Counted from the first letter of the stretch, positions 47,518 to 61,100 are shown. The stretch is DNA of 64,000 nt from Chamaecrista fasciculata (GCA_003254925.1 QANZ01055664.1:161263-225262), one strand, 5' to 3'. The notes: a model not told the origin generated them from the sequence alone. Numbers and translations are program-made.

Positions 47518-50500
47518 ATGAGTTACAATCACCGCGAAGTTATGAAGGCTGCCTCAGGTATGCTTTTGATTTAATGTATAATATTAATATGAATTGATTA
47601 GGTTTTGGGAAATGAGAAAATATCGTGCTTTCCTCACAAAGACTTCTCAACTATTCAACTAAGTAGGAATTATTGATTTGTATTCCAATTTGATCTTGGT
47701 GTGAAGATCTTATTTCATTTTGTTGTATAATCTAGGACCTAGGTTTCTGATGGCTTATGCATTTGAATAGCTTTTTCTCCCAATGCCTGTGGGAAAGCTT
47801 GAGTCTGGAAGAAGCTGTCTCTTTCATTCGATATACTTCTTTGTAGCTTTCTGAGCTTGTTTTATTATTTAGGTGTTTGTAAAGTTTTAAGGGGTTTCAT
47901 CTGGTGTGGAACATTATCTGTGAGATAATTAGGTTCTTAAGGAGCTTGAAATAGCAAAGTAGCTTAACATTCTCAAGAACATATATGGCATATAAACACG
48001 TGGGATCCTTTAGAGATATTTTCATTTGATTTTCTTGAAAAGTTGAATGATTGGTAAGGTTTTCACAGGTAAAAGAAAATTGAAAGATCTATTGCTTCAA
48101 AAAGACAACCGTTTTTGTGCTGATTGTAATGCTCCAGATCCTAAATGGGCGTAAGTACTATCCCCTTGGCACTCATAAATTTGTTGGTTTTTGTTAATAG
48201 TCATTATTTTACTCAAAACTGTGTTCACTTTTGAGCATTTTTGTAATGGGTTATTGGGACATTCCTGCAACTAATCCATAATGAGTATTTTCCAACGGCA
48301 ATTTCAGGTCAGCAAATCTTGGTGTTTTTATATGCCTAAAGTGTTGTGGCGTGCACAGAAGCCTTGGTACTCATATATCAAAGGTAACAACTCCTAGATT
48401 GTCTGGTTATTTTGGAAGTGATTGTTAGTAGCTTAGGCATAACATTTTAGGCATGACTCATGAGCATATTTGAACTTTTTCTTTTGGATAATTTGGCTTA
48501 GACTAGGATGCAAACTTCAAAGTTTTCAGACCTAGAGATGAGTCCCATTTTTATAAAACTTTTCATATTTAGTGGATTCAACTTGATAGGGAAAAACAAA
48601 CATGTGATATCTAAAGATCTTCAATTGCAATTGGGCGACCTTGTGAGTCTCAATGCTTTGTTTGGCTGACATGTGAGTGTTGGTGGTTTGTCTATGTTTT
48701 TAGGATTCCAAGTTTAGATATATTTTTCTTTTGTTTTACTTAAAAAAAGTCTAAAGAGGGATAATTGACTTGTTTAGCCAAGCAACCAGTGGGTCTATTT
48801 ATAATTATAAAATTAGGTCAAGTACAAGGATTGGTGCAAGTGCAAGTCGCACAAGACCATCCCACTAACCTCTCTACTAGTCTGCTATGCCAATATTATA
48901 ATTATGCAAAAGCACTACTAGTGAATATATTCTTAACACAGAAGATTAAAACTTCATCAAATTCTTAATATCTCTTATATCTTGACACTTAAACGCTCTC
49001 AATTTAGTGCTGCTCTTCTGCCATAGCGTCATGTTATTTGAGTTTTTCTTGACACTTTTAAAGGGTATGAAATATGCATGTATTTTATGTGATTAAAGTA
49101 TAAAATATCTGGATTTTGCGTGGTTGCATTCTTTACACCATTGTAATCTCTCAATAATATATCTGAAATTCTTAATTGGTCCCTTTGTTTCCACTCCTTC
49201 CTTTTCTCTCCCATTTTCTCAACACATATGATGTTATCTTTCTTCCTTTTTGCTAGCAAGATATTGAGTCATGTGACATCATCTTATTTGTTTTTGATGG
49301 GATATACGTGCCTAGTTACTAGTGACGCATATTTATCTCCCATGAATTGAACGCTCAGGACAACTATATATTTTCCTTTCAGGTTTTGTCAGTGACACTG
49401 GATGAATGGTCAGATGATGAAGTAGATGCAATGATTGAAGTTGGAGGAAATGCTTCTGCCAATTCAATTTATGAAGCTTATTTTCCAGAAGGATTTACAA
49501 AGCCCACACCAGATGCCAGTCATGAGCAGCGTTCAAGTTTTATTCGGTTAGTCAAGTTTTCATATATTTACTTTACCCTGTTTCCTTTGTCAGAGCATCA
49601 CTTGGTTCTTCTTGTAAAAATATTCTATCTCTGGTCACCATGAACTGTGTAATTCTGTAGGCCACTCAGTATTGCTTTGAAATTCCCTCCTTGCACCCTG
49701 ATATTCTTTCTCTTCATCTTTCCTCTGTCTTTGATGCATTTTGACCATTTTGCTCATTCATTTTTTATTCAATCACATTTTTTTGTCCTAAGGTGAGCAT
49801 TGATTACTCAGCTTAAAAGTTGTGACTGTGCATAATGGCATTATACTTATATACTGTGAGTCGTGTCAATGATCAATTTAATTGAGTGGTATTTAACTTG
49901 CATCAATTGTGATCGTAGATCCAAGTATGAGCTTCAAGACTTTTTGAAACCTGGTCTGCGCATTGCATCTGGTAAAGGCAATCAGGAGTCAAATTCTTCC
50001 AACAAATTTTTGGATAGTTTCCGAAGCAGTAGTTCAAAGAAAACGGTGAAAACAGTAATTATTACACATTGCAGTTTGGTTCTCTTAATTATCTACTTGT
50101 AGGATTTGAGAAAAACTATATCAAATGAGCACAGGAAACATGATGAGAAAGCATCTTTTCATGAATTAGACTGGTTTAATTGTACCAAGAAGAAAGTTTT
50201 CCACTTAACGTGCATCCAAATTTACTTTCTGTTAACGATATCACAAGTAGTTTCCTTGAAATTGTTCTGATGTTGAAAGTGAAAACAGCAAGGCATGGTA
50301 GAATTCATCGGATTGCTGAAGGTGAAAGTGGTTAAAGGCACAAATTTAGCTATTCGAGATATGATGTCAAGTGATCCATATGTCATCTTAAAAATTGGCG
50401 AGCAGGTTCTTTTCAGCATTTGTTCTTGGGACCATAGATTTAAAATCTATTGCTCTTTATCCTTTATTTATAGTTGAAGGAACTCATAATGGTTGGTGAT

Positions 50501-52836
50501 AATTATCCTTCTGGAATTGACTTGGGTTCTATTTGCGTTCAGACCGTTCAGTCAACCGTAGTGAACAGTAACTTGAATCCAGTCTGGAATGAGGAACTTA
50601 TGCTGTCTGTTCCCCTGGAATATGGAGTAATGAAAGTGGTAAGCTTGAATTTTTGTTTGGTGTATAAGAGGAATGACTGTTTTTCTTTTTTTGTATTTTA
50701 TTACTTGAGCTACATCATTAAAAATAAATAAATTCCCCATCTTCATTTTTAGAATTCTGAAAGCTTCTTTCCCTGTAAAACCAGTTCCAAGGTTCATTAT
50801 TGTATTCTTTCTTGCTATTGTATTCTTTCCCACCTAAGAAACATTAAAACAATGGTCCCTCCATTCCCTCCTTTTAAGGTACAATGTTTTGTAATTAGCT
50901 TAAGAAACAATGGTCCCTCCATTCCCTCCATTCTCAAGCAAAATCACATCAAGGTTGTCTTCTCTCTTGCTATTGTATTCTTTCCCACCTAAGAAACATT
51001 AAAACAATGGTCCCTCCATTCCCTCCTTTTAAGGTACAATGTTTTGTAATTAGCTTACGAGGGGCTTAGAAAAGAGCAAAACTTTTGACCAAAGGATTTC
51101 TTATTTTAAATGAGAGTTAATTTGATATATATTTTGAGGCAAGAATGAAATATGTTCAGTAAACTATAAGAGTTAATTTGATATATATTACACGTATGAC
51201 TCTTTGTTGTAACTTTGACCCAAGGGAATAGGCTTGTTAAAACTTTTGCTTACGGTTACAGTCATACGTGTAAGTTTTGCATGCACTAAGGTGCATATCA
51301 GTATTATTTTTTTATTTTAAAAATACTAAAAAAGTAGAGAATAGTTATTTTTATTTTTCATTTTAAATATTATAAAAATAAGTAGTGGGAAGCTAAATAG
51401 CTTCTCATAACTTCTTTCTCTTTTTTATATTTTATATCTTATCTTATATTAATATATGATTTTGAATGGCGACGATCAAAGTTTATATTCAATCACATAT
51501 GTTGGAGAGTTATCACATTTTAGTGTATTGAGAGTTCTCTGGAATGTCTAATATTTTACGCTGAAGTACCTTCTGTTCCAATTTGGTGAGTTTAATATAG
51601 TACTAAAGTTGAACATATTCACGGAGGTTTTTCTTCTGATTTTCTTTTTGTTTAAAAATGAGACTTTATTGAAAGGAAATTTATAAGGTTGGTTTGAAGA
51701 AGAAGAAGAAGAAGAAGAAGATTGGTTATTAGTTCATAGTCCCCGTCCTATCCTATTGAATGAACATTTGCCATAGAAGCACCTTTTAAATTCGAAAAGC
51801 AAAACACCAAAAAGGATCAAACATGATGAAATTGTAAATGTGGAGGGAAATTCAGTTTTTAGGAATCAACAAAAGTTGGATTTAGAGGAAGAGGCTAGTC
51901 TTTAACGTGGTGAATCTGGGTTCAAATCCTGTTGGGAGAGGTGTTCATATTTAGCGCCCAACCTTATCTCGAACAGGATTACCTACAATGTGTGAAACAA
52001 ATAAAAATGGTTTTCAGGAGATGCTTATATTGCTCTAAGTGAGCATCACTAATTACTGAATGGGAACACTTCTGAAGTGTTTTTCATCCCTCCAAAAAAA
52101 GAGTGTTTATTCCTTTCTCCTCCAATCCTAAACCTCTCAAACAATCTAACTAGATCTCTCTCATGGGGGAGGACACACCAACTTCTGATGAGAAGATGCA
52201 AACCGCACCTGCTTGATGTTTCAATATACAGAACAGCTCAAGCTCAAATGAACTTGGATTTGGATGTAACTAGTGCATTTCTCCACTTTTGGTCCTTTTA
52301 ATTTACAGCGCATGTTGAATGAAACTCTTGCCCTTTTTTATGCATCTATATAAGTATTGTGTTAAGGTTTGCTACAAATCTTCTGATGAGTTTGGGATGG
52401 AGTTGGCTATTTGCTTCAAATGATTTGGGGTTGTTGTTTTTGTGCTATGCATCTTAACCGTGTTTGTTTTTGTTTATAAGTACATAGTAACTCAGATAAC
52501 TGGTTTCTGGTGTTAAATGATAAGGCAACTTATCTTATCAATTGGCTGTTACAGCAAGTATATGATCATGACACATTCTCGGCTGATGATATAATGGGAG
52601 AGGCAGATGTCGATCTCCAGCCAATGATAACATCGGCAATGGCGTTTGGAAATGCAGGAATGTTTGACGATATGCAGATCGGGAAATGGCTGAATTCTGA
52701 TGACAATGCGCTCATGGAGGATAGCTCAGTCAATATAGTTGGTGGTAAGATTATACAGGAGATGGGTCTCAAGCTCCAGAACGTTGAATGTGGGGAACTA
52801 TATCTAGAACTTGAGTGGATGCCTCTTGATCAATAG
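47518..52836 (+). CDS. AGD12: ArfGAP with C2 domain (AGD12/ZAC type)
   Basis: Eight coding exons: 47518-47557, 48069-48150, 48308-48383, 49383-49546, 49919-50054, 50289-50405, 50543-50638 and 52555-52836. Introns are GT/AG and phases join, giving 993 nt and 330 residues (Arabidopsis AGD12 is about 337). The ArfGAP zinc finger is C-x2-C-x16-C-x2-C at Cys30, 33, 50 and 53, followed by GVHRSLG with the arginine finger at Arg58. A C2 domain spans about residues 168-290, with DMMSSDPYV and DHDTFSADD supplying calcium-binding aspartates. The protein stimulates GTP hydrolysis by Arf GTPases in vesicle traffic, and the C2 domain binds acidic phospholipids. AGD11, AGD12 and AGD13 are close paralogues, so the number is approximate. 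The exon 5 end and exon 6 start are the least certain joint. A TAG|GTAATA just after the stop and an acceptor near 52920 suggest a 3'-UTR intron. Confidence 0.93.
50810..51057. repeat. Direct duplication in AGD12 intron 7
   Basis: A 93-bp block (50810-50902) recurs at 50965-51057 with almost no change. A shorter piece (AACAATGGTCCCTCCATTCC) occurs a third time between them. The offset is 155 bases. Confidence 0.88.
51697..51721. repeat. (AAG)n microsatellite in AGD12 intron 7
   Basis: About eight GAA/AAG units. Confidence 0.85.
51880..52000 (+). repeat. SINE-like repeat, copy 1
   Basis: Holds a B-box-like CTGGGTTCAAATCCTG, then GAGGTGTTCATATTTAGCGC. The second part matches 53175-53205 by eye. 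It lies in AGD12 intron 7. The A-box side is degenerate and the ends are not defined. Confidence 0.4.
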
Positions 52837-53110
52837 GTAATAACTGTTATTATAGTTGTTACTGTTAAGTTAATTATTTGATCAAGCTTGAGCATATAAT
52901 TTGTCATTTTGATTACTACAGGTTGCACAATATCTGTGTGAATTGTTGTATGCAAAATGATACTATATATGTAACACTTTCTCAAAACCGTATTTTGTGG
53001 TGTACATACTATTTATTATTATGTGCATTCCATAAAGAATGTAGTTTTTTTTTTGGCCTGAACATAAAGAATGTAGTTACTTAAAGTCTTTTTAAGTTAC
53101 CAATGAGGTT
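52837..53110 (+). other. AGD12 3' UTR and flank
   Basis: Follows the AGD12 stop. A possible intron runs from 52837 (GTAATA) to an acceptor near 52920 (CTACAG). No other gene seen. Confidence 0.4.
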
Positions 53111-53285
53111 AGGTTTAACAGAAAGGATTAATTTTTCACAATGTGATAAATTCGTGTTTGAATTCTTTTTGGAAAAGGTGTCTATATTTAGTGTTTGACA
53201 CTTAAACAAAATTCTCTCTAATAGAGGACCCGATGGAAGGATTAATCACGATTTTCGACGAGGATACCCTTCATTTATAAAAAAA
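53111..53285 (+). repeat. SINE-like repeat, copy 2
   Basis: Contains CGTGTTTGAATTC (B-box-like) and AAAGGTGTCTATATTTAGTG, parallel to the same blocks at 51880-52000, and ends in an A-run. Strongly degenerate. Confidence 0.4.
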
Positions 53286-53745
53286 AAAAATTGTTTATAA
53301 ATAAACCACAAGTTGCTGAAGACACTTTTAATTATTTTCTCCATTGGGGTATTTAACAGAAATAAATAATAGGCATATTATTATCCTATACAGTTTTTCA
53401 ATAATATAACTGCCATCTTAGTTTTCAAACCAAAATATGTTCTGATACGAACACATTTAGAATTTGCGAATTAAGTAGAAAAAGTTTTGCTTTGAAGTGT
53501 TTACTATTTAGTTTTTACTAAAATATGTCACTTTTTGTCATTCAACATCGCACTCAAAATTAAAAATTGATGTTACTTCTTTCCATTTAGATTGATGTTA
53601 CTGTGTTAATATGATATAAACTTCAAAAAACAAATAATTTAATCTATTTTTTAAAAATCTAAAATTTTAGTCTAGTTTTATAATCAGCCTCTATATTATA
53701 CAAATATTCAAATTTTAGTATTTGATACTTAAGTTTGTAATAATA

Positions 53746-53950
53746 TTTAGGCAAAAGTATCCTTGATACTCCCAACATATGAAGTCAGTTTTAATTATAT
53801 TCTTAAAGTTTTTTTAGTCAATTTTATTTTCAATTTTATTTTTGTATCAATTGTACTCTTAATTGGGGATACAATTGACCTAAATACATTTTGAGGATAC
53901 AACTGAATTTGATCTTATACTTTTAGAGTACCAAAAATATTTTTACCTAA
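53746..53950. repeat. Small inverted-repeat element
   Basis: The left end TAGGCAAAAGTATCCTTGAT mirrors the right end, whose reverse complement reads TAGGTAAAAATATTTTTGGT. The arms are imperfect over about 60 bases. Confidence 0.5.
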
Positions 53951-54194
53951 TATTTATTTAGATTTTAGAATTCGTGTAAAAAAATCAAATGCATAACTAA
54001 TTTGTTATATACAACATCGTTACTAATATTAATAGGGTTGGTCACAGTTTTTAAAAAATAATATTATTACAAACTTAAGGTTAAACAATTGTAAAATACA
54101 ATGACTAGTTTCTTAAGAAATAAATTACTAACACTAAATTAAAATCTAGGTAAACTATAGAAACTTATTTTTTTAAATACTGTACTGAGTACTA

Positions 54195-54475
54195 CTCCTT
54201 CGGGTTCTATATATCTGATGTTTTGGAGAATTTTTTTTGTTCCAAAATATCTGATATTTTACAAATTCAAGATAACATTAATTATTTTTTTACCATTTTA
54301 TCTCTATTATATATAGTAGAGTCATAAATGAATAAACATTTCCCAAGTAATTTAATAGGGATAGTTTAGTCTTTTTATCTCATTTTTCTCTTCATTCTAG
54401 GTGAACTAATCATTTCTTTAATTTGTGCCTTAACATCATATATATATATATATATATATATAAAACCGGAGGGAG
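54195..54475. mobile_element. Stowaway-like MITE (Tc1/mariner type)
   Basis: The left end CTCCTTCGGGTTCTATATAT and the right end in reverse complement CTCCCTCCGGTTTTATATAT are flanked by TA on both sides (54193-54194 and 54476-54477). CTCCCTCCG-type ends with a TA duplication define Stowaway. A (TA)n run lies inside the right end (about 54440-54462). Confidence 0.75.
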
Positions 54476-54477
54476 TA

Positions 54478-55485
54478 ACTCATTGACAAGTCTTGTTAAT
54501 AATTAATATTTAATAAAGAATCAAGAGGTAAAGAGGCCTGGAGGTTTTCAATAGTGAACTGAACAATCATAATTTCATAAATCAGGGGTTGAATATTTAA
54601 TTGGGTTGGTATAACAGAAAAGACAGTACCATGTTTATACCAAAACTGGTTTACAAAATAGACAGTAAAGTATTGTGAGCTTGTCTGTCCAATTTGCTAT
54701 TAAGAACTACATTTTAGGAAAAGATAACAGCTGAATCTTGGACCATTTAAAGATGAGACAGACATTATAGGACAATATATAGTTATGGAACCCTACATCT
54801 ACATGATGATGTTATTGACTTATTCTGCTACTTAATCATTTAAGTGAAACAATGCGTTTTAATTTAATTTTTTTAAAATATAAAAAAATTTAAGTGAACC
54901 TAAATTCAAAAGATTCATATCATCTAAACTTAACGATGGTTTTTATTATACATCAAGCTTGAAGTTTCTTGTTTTGTTACTATAGAAAGTTTGTGACATT
55001 CCTTAACGATGTATTGTTTGCTTTGTAGATGCACAATTAGGTTTAACTTTTTTATCTTCTTATTTTGCTAAAGATTTAACATCAATCTATTTTTTTTAAG
55101 GAGTAACAAGTTTATTTTTATTATTAGTAAAAACAATTCCCTGCTTTTTCAGTTTTTATTTGTTATATTCTATATATAATATAATTTTTTAAAAATCAAC
55201 AATACAAAATTTCTAAAATCACACATAATTATATAAATATATTACTAATCAATTAATTTAAGATACAATCGAAAAACACTTCATTCAATGCTAATTAAAA
55301 AAATAAATAAATAACATGTAAAAAATTCTAAATAGAAATTTCAATTTACACTATTACCCTCCGCAATATCCAATTGCTACAAGAATTGACTAATATTTTT
55401 GCCACCATAATCAGTTTAGTCTTAGAATTATTGAAATGATTAATTTAGTCATAGAAATTCATGACTCATTGACGCCTATTAACTC
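54478..55485. other. Intergenic, AT-rich, no gene seen
   Basis: Nothing coding or clearly repetitive could be supported. Confidence 0.5.
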
Positions 55486-55848
55486 GTAAATTACACCTTG
55501 GTATCCTGTTTTATGAATTAATTTCATTTTGGTATATTGTTTTTTTAAAAGTGATATTTTAGTACCTTATTCTTTGCACCATTAACATTTTGGTACTATT
55601 TCTTTTAAAAGTGACATTTTGGTACTTTATTCTTTGAACCATTAACACTTTGGTACCCTAAGTCATAACAAAGATAGAACAAGGTAACATATCGTGAAAG
55701 AACAGGATACCAAAGTGAAATTGTTCCATAGAACAGGATACCAAAATGTTAACGGTGCAAAGAACAAGGTATCAAAGTGTTACTTTTGAAAGAACAAGGT
55801 ACCAAAATGAAATTGATTCATAAAACAGGGTACCAAAGTGTAATTTAC
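55486..55848. mobile_element. Inverted-repeat MITE (TTTGGTACC family)
   Basis: Ends are inverted repeats of about 49 bases with few changes: the left begins GTAAATTACACCTTGGTATC and the right in reverse complement GTAAATTACACTTTGGTACC. Repeated TTTTGGTAC phrases fill both arms. It lies about 200 bases downstream of the stop of the membrane protein gene. Confidence 0.8.
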
Positions 55849-56043
55849 CCAAAATTTAATTGCAACGAGTAATAAATTTTGGAAGACTGATAAATCAATC
55901 ATCTCAAGAATTTAAGGACTAAAATAACAATGCCTATGAAATTTAGGGAACTAAATTGATGATTTTATCAGTTGTTGAAGCAACAACCATAAAAAGCAGA
56001 GATGGAAATCACTGAATCATCTAAATGGCAAATTGAAAGAAAT

Positions 56044-56532
56044 TCAAGGATTGCTTACCACTAATTGTAATTGATCGTTATTTTTCTCACCGCACGATTC
56101 CATTTCCTTCATTTTCTTCTTCTGCTTTCGGTGCTTCGAGATATAAAGTAACCCAACCGCCACTAATAGAACGACACCTGTTACCCCACACACCACGCTC
56201 GCCACCACCAATGCTTCCTTCACGCGCTTCCTCCCTCCGTCGCCGCCGTCGCCGGTGGCTGTCCACCACGCCGACGACGGCGATGAATCGCTGGAATTCG
56301 AGGCTCTCGGAATCGCCGCCGTGCGAGAGGAATTTGACGTCGTCAGCGATGAATTGAAGAACGACCTCATCTCCGATGAGTGATTCGACGACGACCACGC
56401 CGGCGGCGAGTTCTGGAATTCAAGTCCGTGTTCTGATGGCCGGAGCTCCTTGCCGATCGATTCTCCGGCGAACATGAGCCCGATCATTACGGCGACGGCG
56501 ACGGCGGAGACGGTGGCCGTGAGCTTCGCCAT
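56044..56532 (-). CDS. Small single-pass membrane protein, unrecognised
   Basis: 162 residues in one open frame. An N-terminal hydrophobic signal peptide spans about residues 1-27. An extracellular part (28-104) is rich in Ser, Thr and Asn, with several N-x-S/T sites and a short conserved-looking KELRPSEHGLEFQ just after the signal. One transmembrane helix (about 105-132) is followed by a very basic tail (KHRKQKKKMK). Codons are much GC-richer than the surroundings, typical of a real exon. I do not recognise the family. A good donor (AGTG|GTAAGC) sits at 56058, five codons before the stop, so the true C-terminus may come from a further exon that I cannot place. The start is the only ATG before the signal peptide. 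Confidence 0.75.
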   Translation of the reverse strand: MAKLTATVSAVAVAVMIGLMFAGESIGKELRPSEHGLEFQNSPPAWSSSNHSSEMRSFFNSSLTTSNSSRTAAIPRASNSSDSSPSSAWWTATGDGGDGGRKRVKEALVVASVVCGVTGVVLLVAVGLLYISKHRKQKKKMKEMESCGEKNNDQLQLVVSNP

Positions 56533-56660
56533 TAAGAAATGGATCTGTCGGCGAAATTATACTGTGATTGCTTGCCAAAGGGAGTGAGGTGGAGATAAAG
56601 AAGATGGTGGCGGTGAATACGGCGTCGTTTATGGGGTTTAAGATTCTTCTATTGCTTGCT
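56533..56660 (-). promoter_or_regulatory. Leader and promoter of the small membrane protein gene
   Basis: GC-richer leader-like sequence extends about 100 bases upstream of the ATG and then turns AT-rich. No clear TATA box seen. Confidence 0.3.
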
Positions 56661-58140
56661 TAACTTGGAATAGAAACTGTGAGTATGAAAATCTTTGCTC
56701 TGTTCATAGTCCTCGTCTTTCTTTTTGTAGATTGATAGTTGATACTTTATTTTTTCTCTTTAAGCTTTTTTTTTTGTGTATTTATGTTTACATTATCTTT
56801 AACATTTTAGGCTAAAATAAATAATTAAAATCTCAATTAAATTAGCAAACGACAAATATGACAAATTTTCAGACAAACACCATTATATGCAATACGAGCT
56901 ACAGTTTCTACTTTCTACTGAAACAGCTCTCTACTCAACAACTACGAGAACTCTATTAATTAATTTGAATTTGACATTTTTTTTAGAAAAAAAAAATAGA
57001 CTCTAGTGGCGAAATTGTAAATAAATTATTAAGTCAAAAGGTAAAATTTTAAATAAATCAAGTCAAAAAGTAAAATTGTAAATGAATCAAGTCAAAAAGT
57101 GAAAGTATAAGCTTTTGAAATTGATTAGACTATACGTCTAAAATTTTGTTCTAATCTTTTGTATATTAATTTTTATTGAACTATTTTTTTTTAATTTTTT
57201 TGTTATAAACTTTTTTTTAAAAAAAATATTTTGGTATGTTAGAGTTAGTTATTCTATGTTTCTATCAAATCTTGAAGTAAATTGATAATTTATTATCTTT
57301 AATTAAGTTAAGGATGTTGTGACTTGTGATACTTAAAAAGCTCATATTCTTAAAATTATCTTTAATTAATGACGTGACATCATTATTTGAAAACATGATA
57401 TATTAATTAATTATTTTACTTTCGGCCAAAATAATAATTATTTTACTTTCTTTTACAACATAAAAATATTATGAACTTTAATATAATTTTCGGAAGTTTT
57501 TTACTTGTTGCAAATTAACTTTTTTATACATATATTTCTATTATACAATTAATTTCTAAAAAAATTAAATTATAATCAATCGCATGTTTTTTATTATAAA
57601 TTATGAGTTTCTCTCACCTATCTGTGTAATGGTTTAAGTGAAAATTAGTTCTATGGTTTAAGTGAAAATTAGTTCTATGGTTTAAGTGAAAATTAGTTCT
57701 ATTCAAATCGAAGAGCAAACATTTTAAATCATCCCAACAAATTCAACTCTAAGTCGAAGACTCGAACACTAAACTTAAAAAGCTCATATAATTTAAGAAC
57801 TAAATTAATAATTTATTCAAATTCTTGTTGCTTTAACATAAATAAAAAGGGCAACTCACAGAAGAGAACATGTCTCTACCCAAAAAAGGCTCTATCGAAA
57901 TCTTCACAACTACCACCAAAGACTGGGCTTCTATTCATCAAGAAAACAATATCTAAGTCTCTATTACTACTACATAACAGGCATCCTTAAAGCAACAGAT
58001 TGAGATTCAAATGAAGTTTATTTTTTTTAGGTGTTTGTCATCAAATTCTTCAATAAGAATGTAATATGTGGGCATATTATTGATTTCTTAGAAGGAATTC
58101 ATCCACATGTCATCATAATTCTATTCTCCACACACAAACA
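56661..58140. other. Intergenic, AT-rich
   Basis: No gene. It contains a three-copy 24-bp tandem repeat at 57629-57700. The right end (about 57950-58140) is probably the 3' UTR of the FNR gene. Confidence 0.5.
57629..57700. repeat. Three tandem copies of a 24-bp unit
   Basis: The unit ATGGTTTAAGTGAAAATTAG plus TTCT is repeated three times without change. Confidence 0.93.
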
Positions 58141-61100
58141 TCAGTACACTTCTACATGCCATTGCTTGTTCTTCTTGAGTTGAGAAAGTTTCTGTTCCCA
58201 ATCTTCTCCTCTCTGTTCAGCAACCTTCTTTAGGGTATCTTGGATCCCAGGCATCATTCCTTTAAGTCCACAGAAATAGATGTGAGCCCCATTGTCCAGG
58301 AGTTTGAAGATTTCGTCGCTATATTCCTCGATCTTATCCTGCACATACATTTTCCCCCCACTCCTATTCTTCTGCTCCCTGCTAAGAGCCCGGTTGTAGC
58401 GGAAGTTGTCCGGATAGTCCTTAAGATACTTGGTGAATTCCTCGTCATATAGAAGGCTGTCGGTATTGGCCACACCAAGGAAAAGCCAGGCTAGCCCACC
58501 AAACTTAAATGTAGGAACTGATTCCATGAACATTCGACGGAGATAGCCTCTGAAAGGAGCAACTCCAGTGCCGGTCGCAATCATTATATGAGTAGCATTA
58601 GGGTCATCCTCAGGCAAAAGCATAATCTTCCCAGAGGGGCCTGCCAGAGAAAATGTGGATGATTTCATTCCCAGGCAATAGGAATCAAGTTTTAAACAAC
58701 CTAACACAATGTTAAACACTTAAACCCTATGCAACCCAAGGTTGAAACTAAAGCATAGTAAAATAACCTTAACGTTTTACTGTACACCTATTAGATAATT
58801 CTATCACTATCCCAATTCCCAAACTTAAAATTGCAAGTCTATTAAGATAAAATGAAAGGAAAAAAGAAAGGAATAATCCTCTCCGATCTTGGCCTTTGAA
58901 AAATTATGATGAGATTACTCTTACCTGTAATCTGAATCTTGTCTCCGGGCTTTGAGTCACACAAGAAATTGCTGCAGACTCCATTCTTGGAAGGATCTTC
59001 CTTCCCAGTTTCTGGATCATAATAAACAGCACGACGGACGCACAAGCTTGCTGTTTTCCCGTCAAAAAAATCTCCATACCTAGTGGAAGCAATTGAATAA
59101 AGCCGAACATTATGAGGACTGCCAGGTTTCTTTGGATTTTCACCCTGCCACCCATATGCATTACTAGTTAGAAATAATTGCTTTATGCTTATTTCAAAAT
59201 GTAAGGATAACCATAACTCATCCAACACAAGAAAGAGAAAACACTATGTATACAGCATGAACCGATGAGAGCTCCAAGGTACTATCGGGCTTAGAGGTGG
59301 GAAAGAGGGTAGGGAGTTCAGAATCGGCTCAGATTCTGCTCAATAATATTTATCAAGGGTAATATCATGCATGATGACTCGCATACACAATACTCTGTAG
59401 GAATTTTAAAAATAAAGGGCTAAAATATACAAAACCCTCTTGACCCTTGAACTTTAGTCACAAAAAAAATCCTCTGAACTATTAATTTCATGCAAATAAC
59501 CTCTTTTGTTAAGATTTTCATTCAAAAAGATTAAGCTTCTTTGTAAATTTATGATTGTTGTTGCATTTTTCATTGATTCAAACTTAAAAATAACTTTTGT
59601 CTTTTCAATAATAGCCAAACAAATTTATTTTCTCACTGAAAATTTTAACAAAAAGGTTAATTGTACAAAATCGAAAGTTCAATGGTTTTTTGCACAGTAA
59701 CCAAAGTTCAGGGTTGTTTTATACATTTTAGCCTTACAACATCAAACATTAATCAACAATAGATGGAATAGTGACTTACAGGAGGAATAACACCATAACT
59801 CTGTCCTTCCCAGTAAGGAACATTTCCACCATGATCAATGACAATATGGCAAGTTTCCCCAGGTGCTTTTGGGCCTACCAGCCTCTCAACAGAAACAATT
59901 GTTGCTGTGTATGGTCCTTTAGGCTTGTATAAATTTAACGGAGGCTCTTTAGCATCTTCCAGTTCAAGAGGAGAGACAGTAACTTTGGGTACACTTGCTT
60001 GCTGCACTGACATGCATATCACGCGATGATTTCTCGAACGAGCATTGTTTGCTTTCAAGTCTGATGTTAGGAACTTTGCCCATTGTTTCTCGTGAAAATT
60101 TACATTACATGGCTGTGGCATGAAGTGTAGTTAGCATTAGAAACATAAATTGTATAACCCAAACAGCAAGTTGAATTCAAGCAGTAATAATTTTAACAAT
60201 ATCTTCAATGCACATGCCACAAAATAAACAGTATAAAAAACAAAACAAAAAATTTATAATGTACAATCCTGAAATTAAGATATATGAACCATTGTTGAAA
60301 CACCAATGCACTCACATAGCCAAAATTCCACATGTTTAATGTATAAAATGTGAAGTAGCAATTCTGAAAAGAAGGTTGTCATACCTAAAACCTCTACGAA
60401 AAACAAACAACAAAGACAATTAACTATGGCGGTGTGGCCCTGACAATTGATATCTTCTACTTATCACACTCCTTTTAGGTACAGTAGTAAATGAAATCAA
60501 GTGTATGTAAAACCTAGTACAATAGAACATCCTTTCAGATAGCTGGATAAAACAACCCATCAATATTACATTTTATATAAATTTCTTCTTAACCACCCAA
60601 ATGGCAAGCAAAAGCTATTCAATAATAAGGAGAATAGGAAAAGTCTAAAATAGAAAAAGAAAGTCAATTGAGGCAGAAGAATGAACCCACTAGTCGCACT
60701 AGCTAGGATACGATAGATAGAAAAATCTTCAAAATAAAGACAAAAAGGTGAAAAGCTACCAATTCTACTAATATGTCGCTGGATTGAAGAGGAATGGATG
60801 CAAGAAATGAAGAAAACAATGCCTAGAGGACATGCGAGAAATTGAAATTCATGTTCCTAAAATATTAAGACAGAATTACTAGTATTAGAAGAAAGATAAG
60901 TGACTATGGCCATATTAACTTGCATTGTCCACTGTAAATGATGAAATAACAAAACTACTTCAATGAGCATTCTTAAAGCTTGTATTACATTTATTTAGGC
61001 TACTTGCTACAAAACCCATCATAGAACTTATTTTTCAAAAGTCAAAAGGAATTTCGGTATAAATTTTACATCACAATCCAAAACGAATCAGAAGAAATAT

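Noticed and set aside
58240..58452. Plus-strand frame opposite the last FNR exon
   Set aside because: Antisense shadow of a strongly conserved coding exon.
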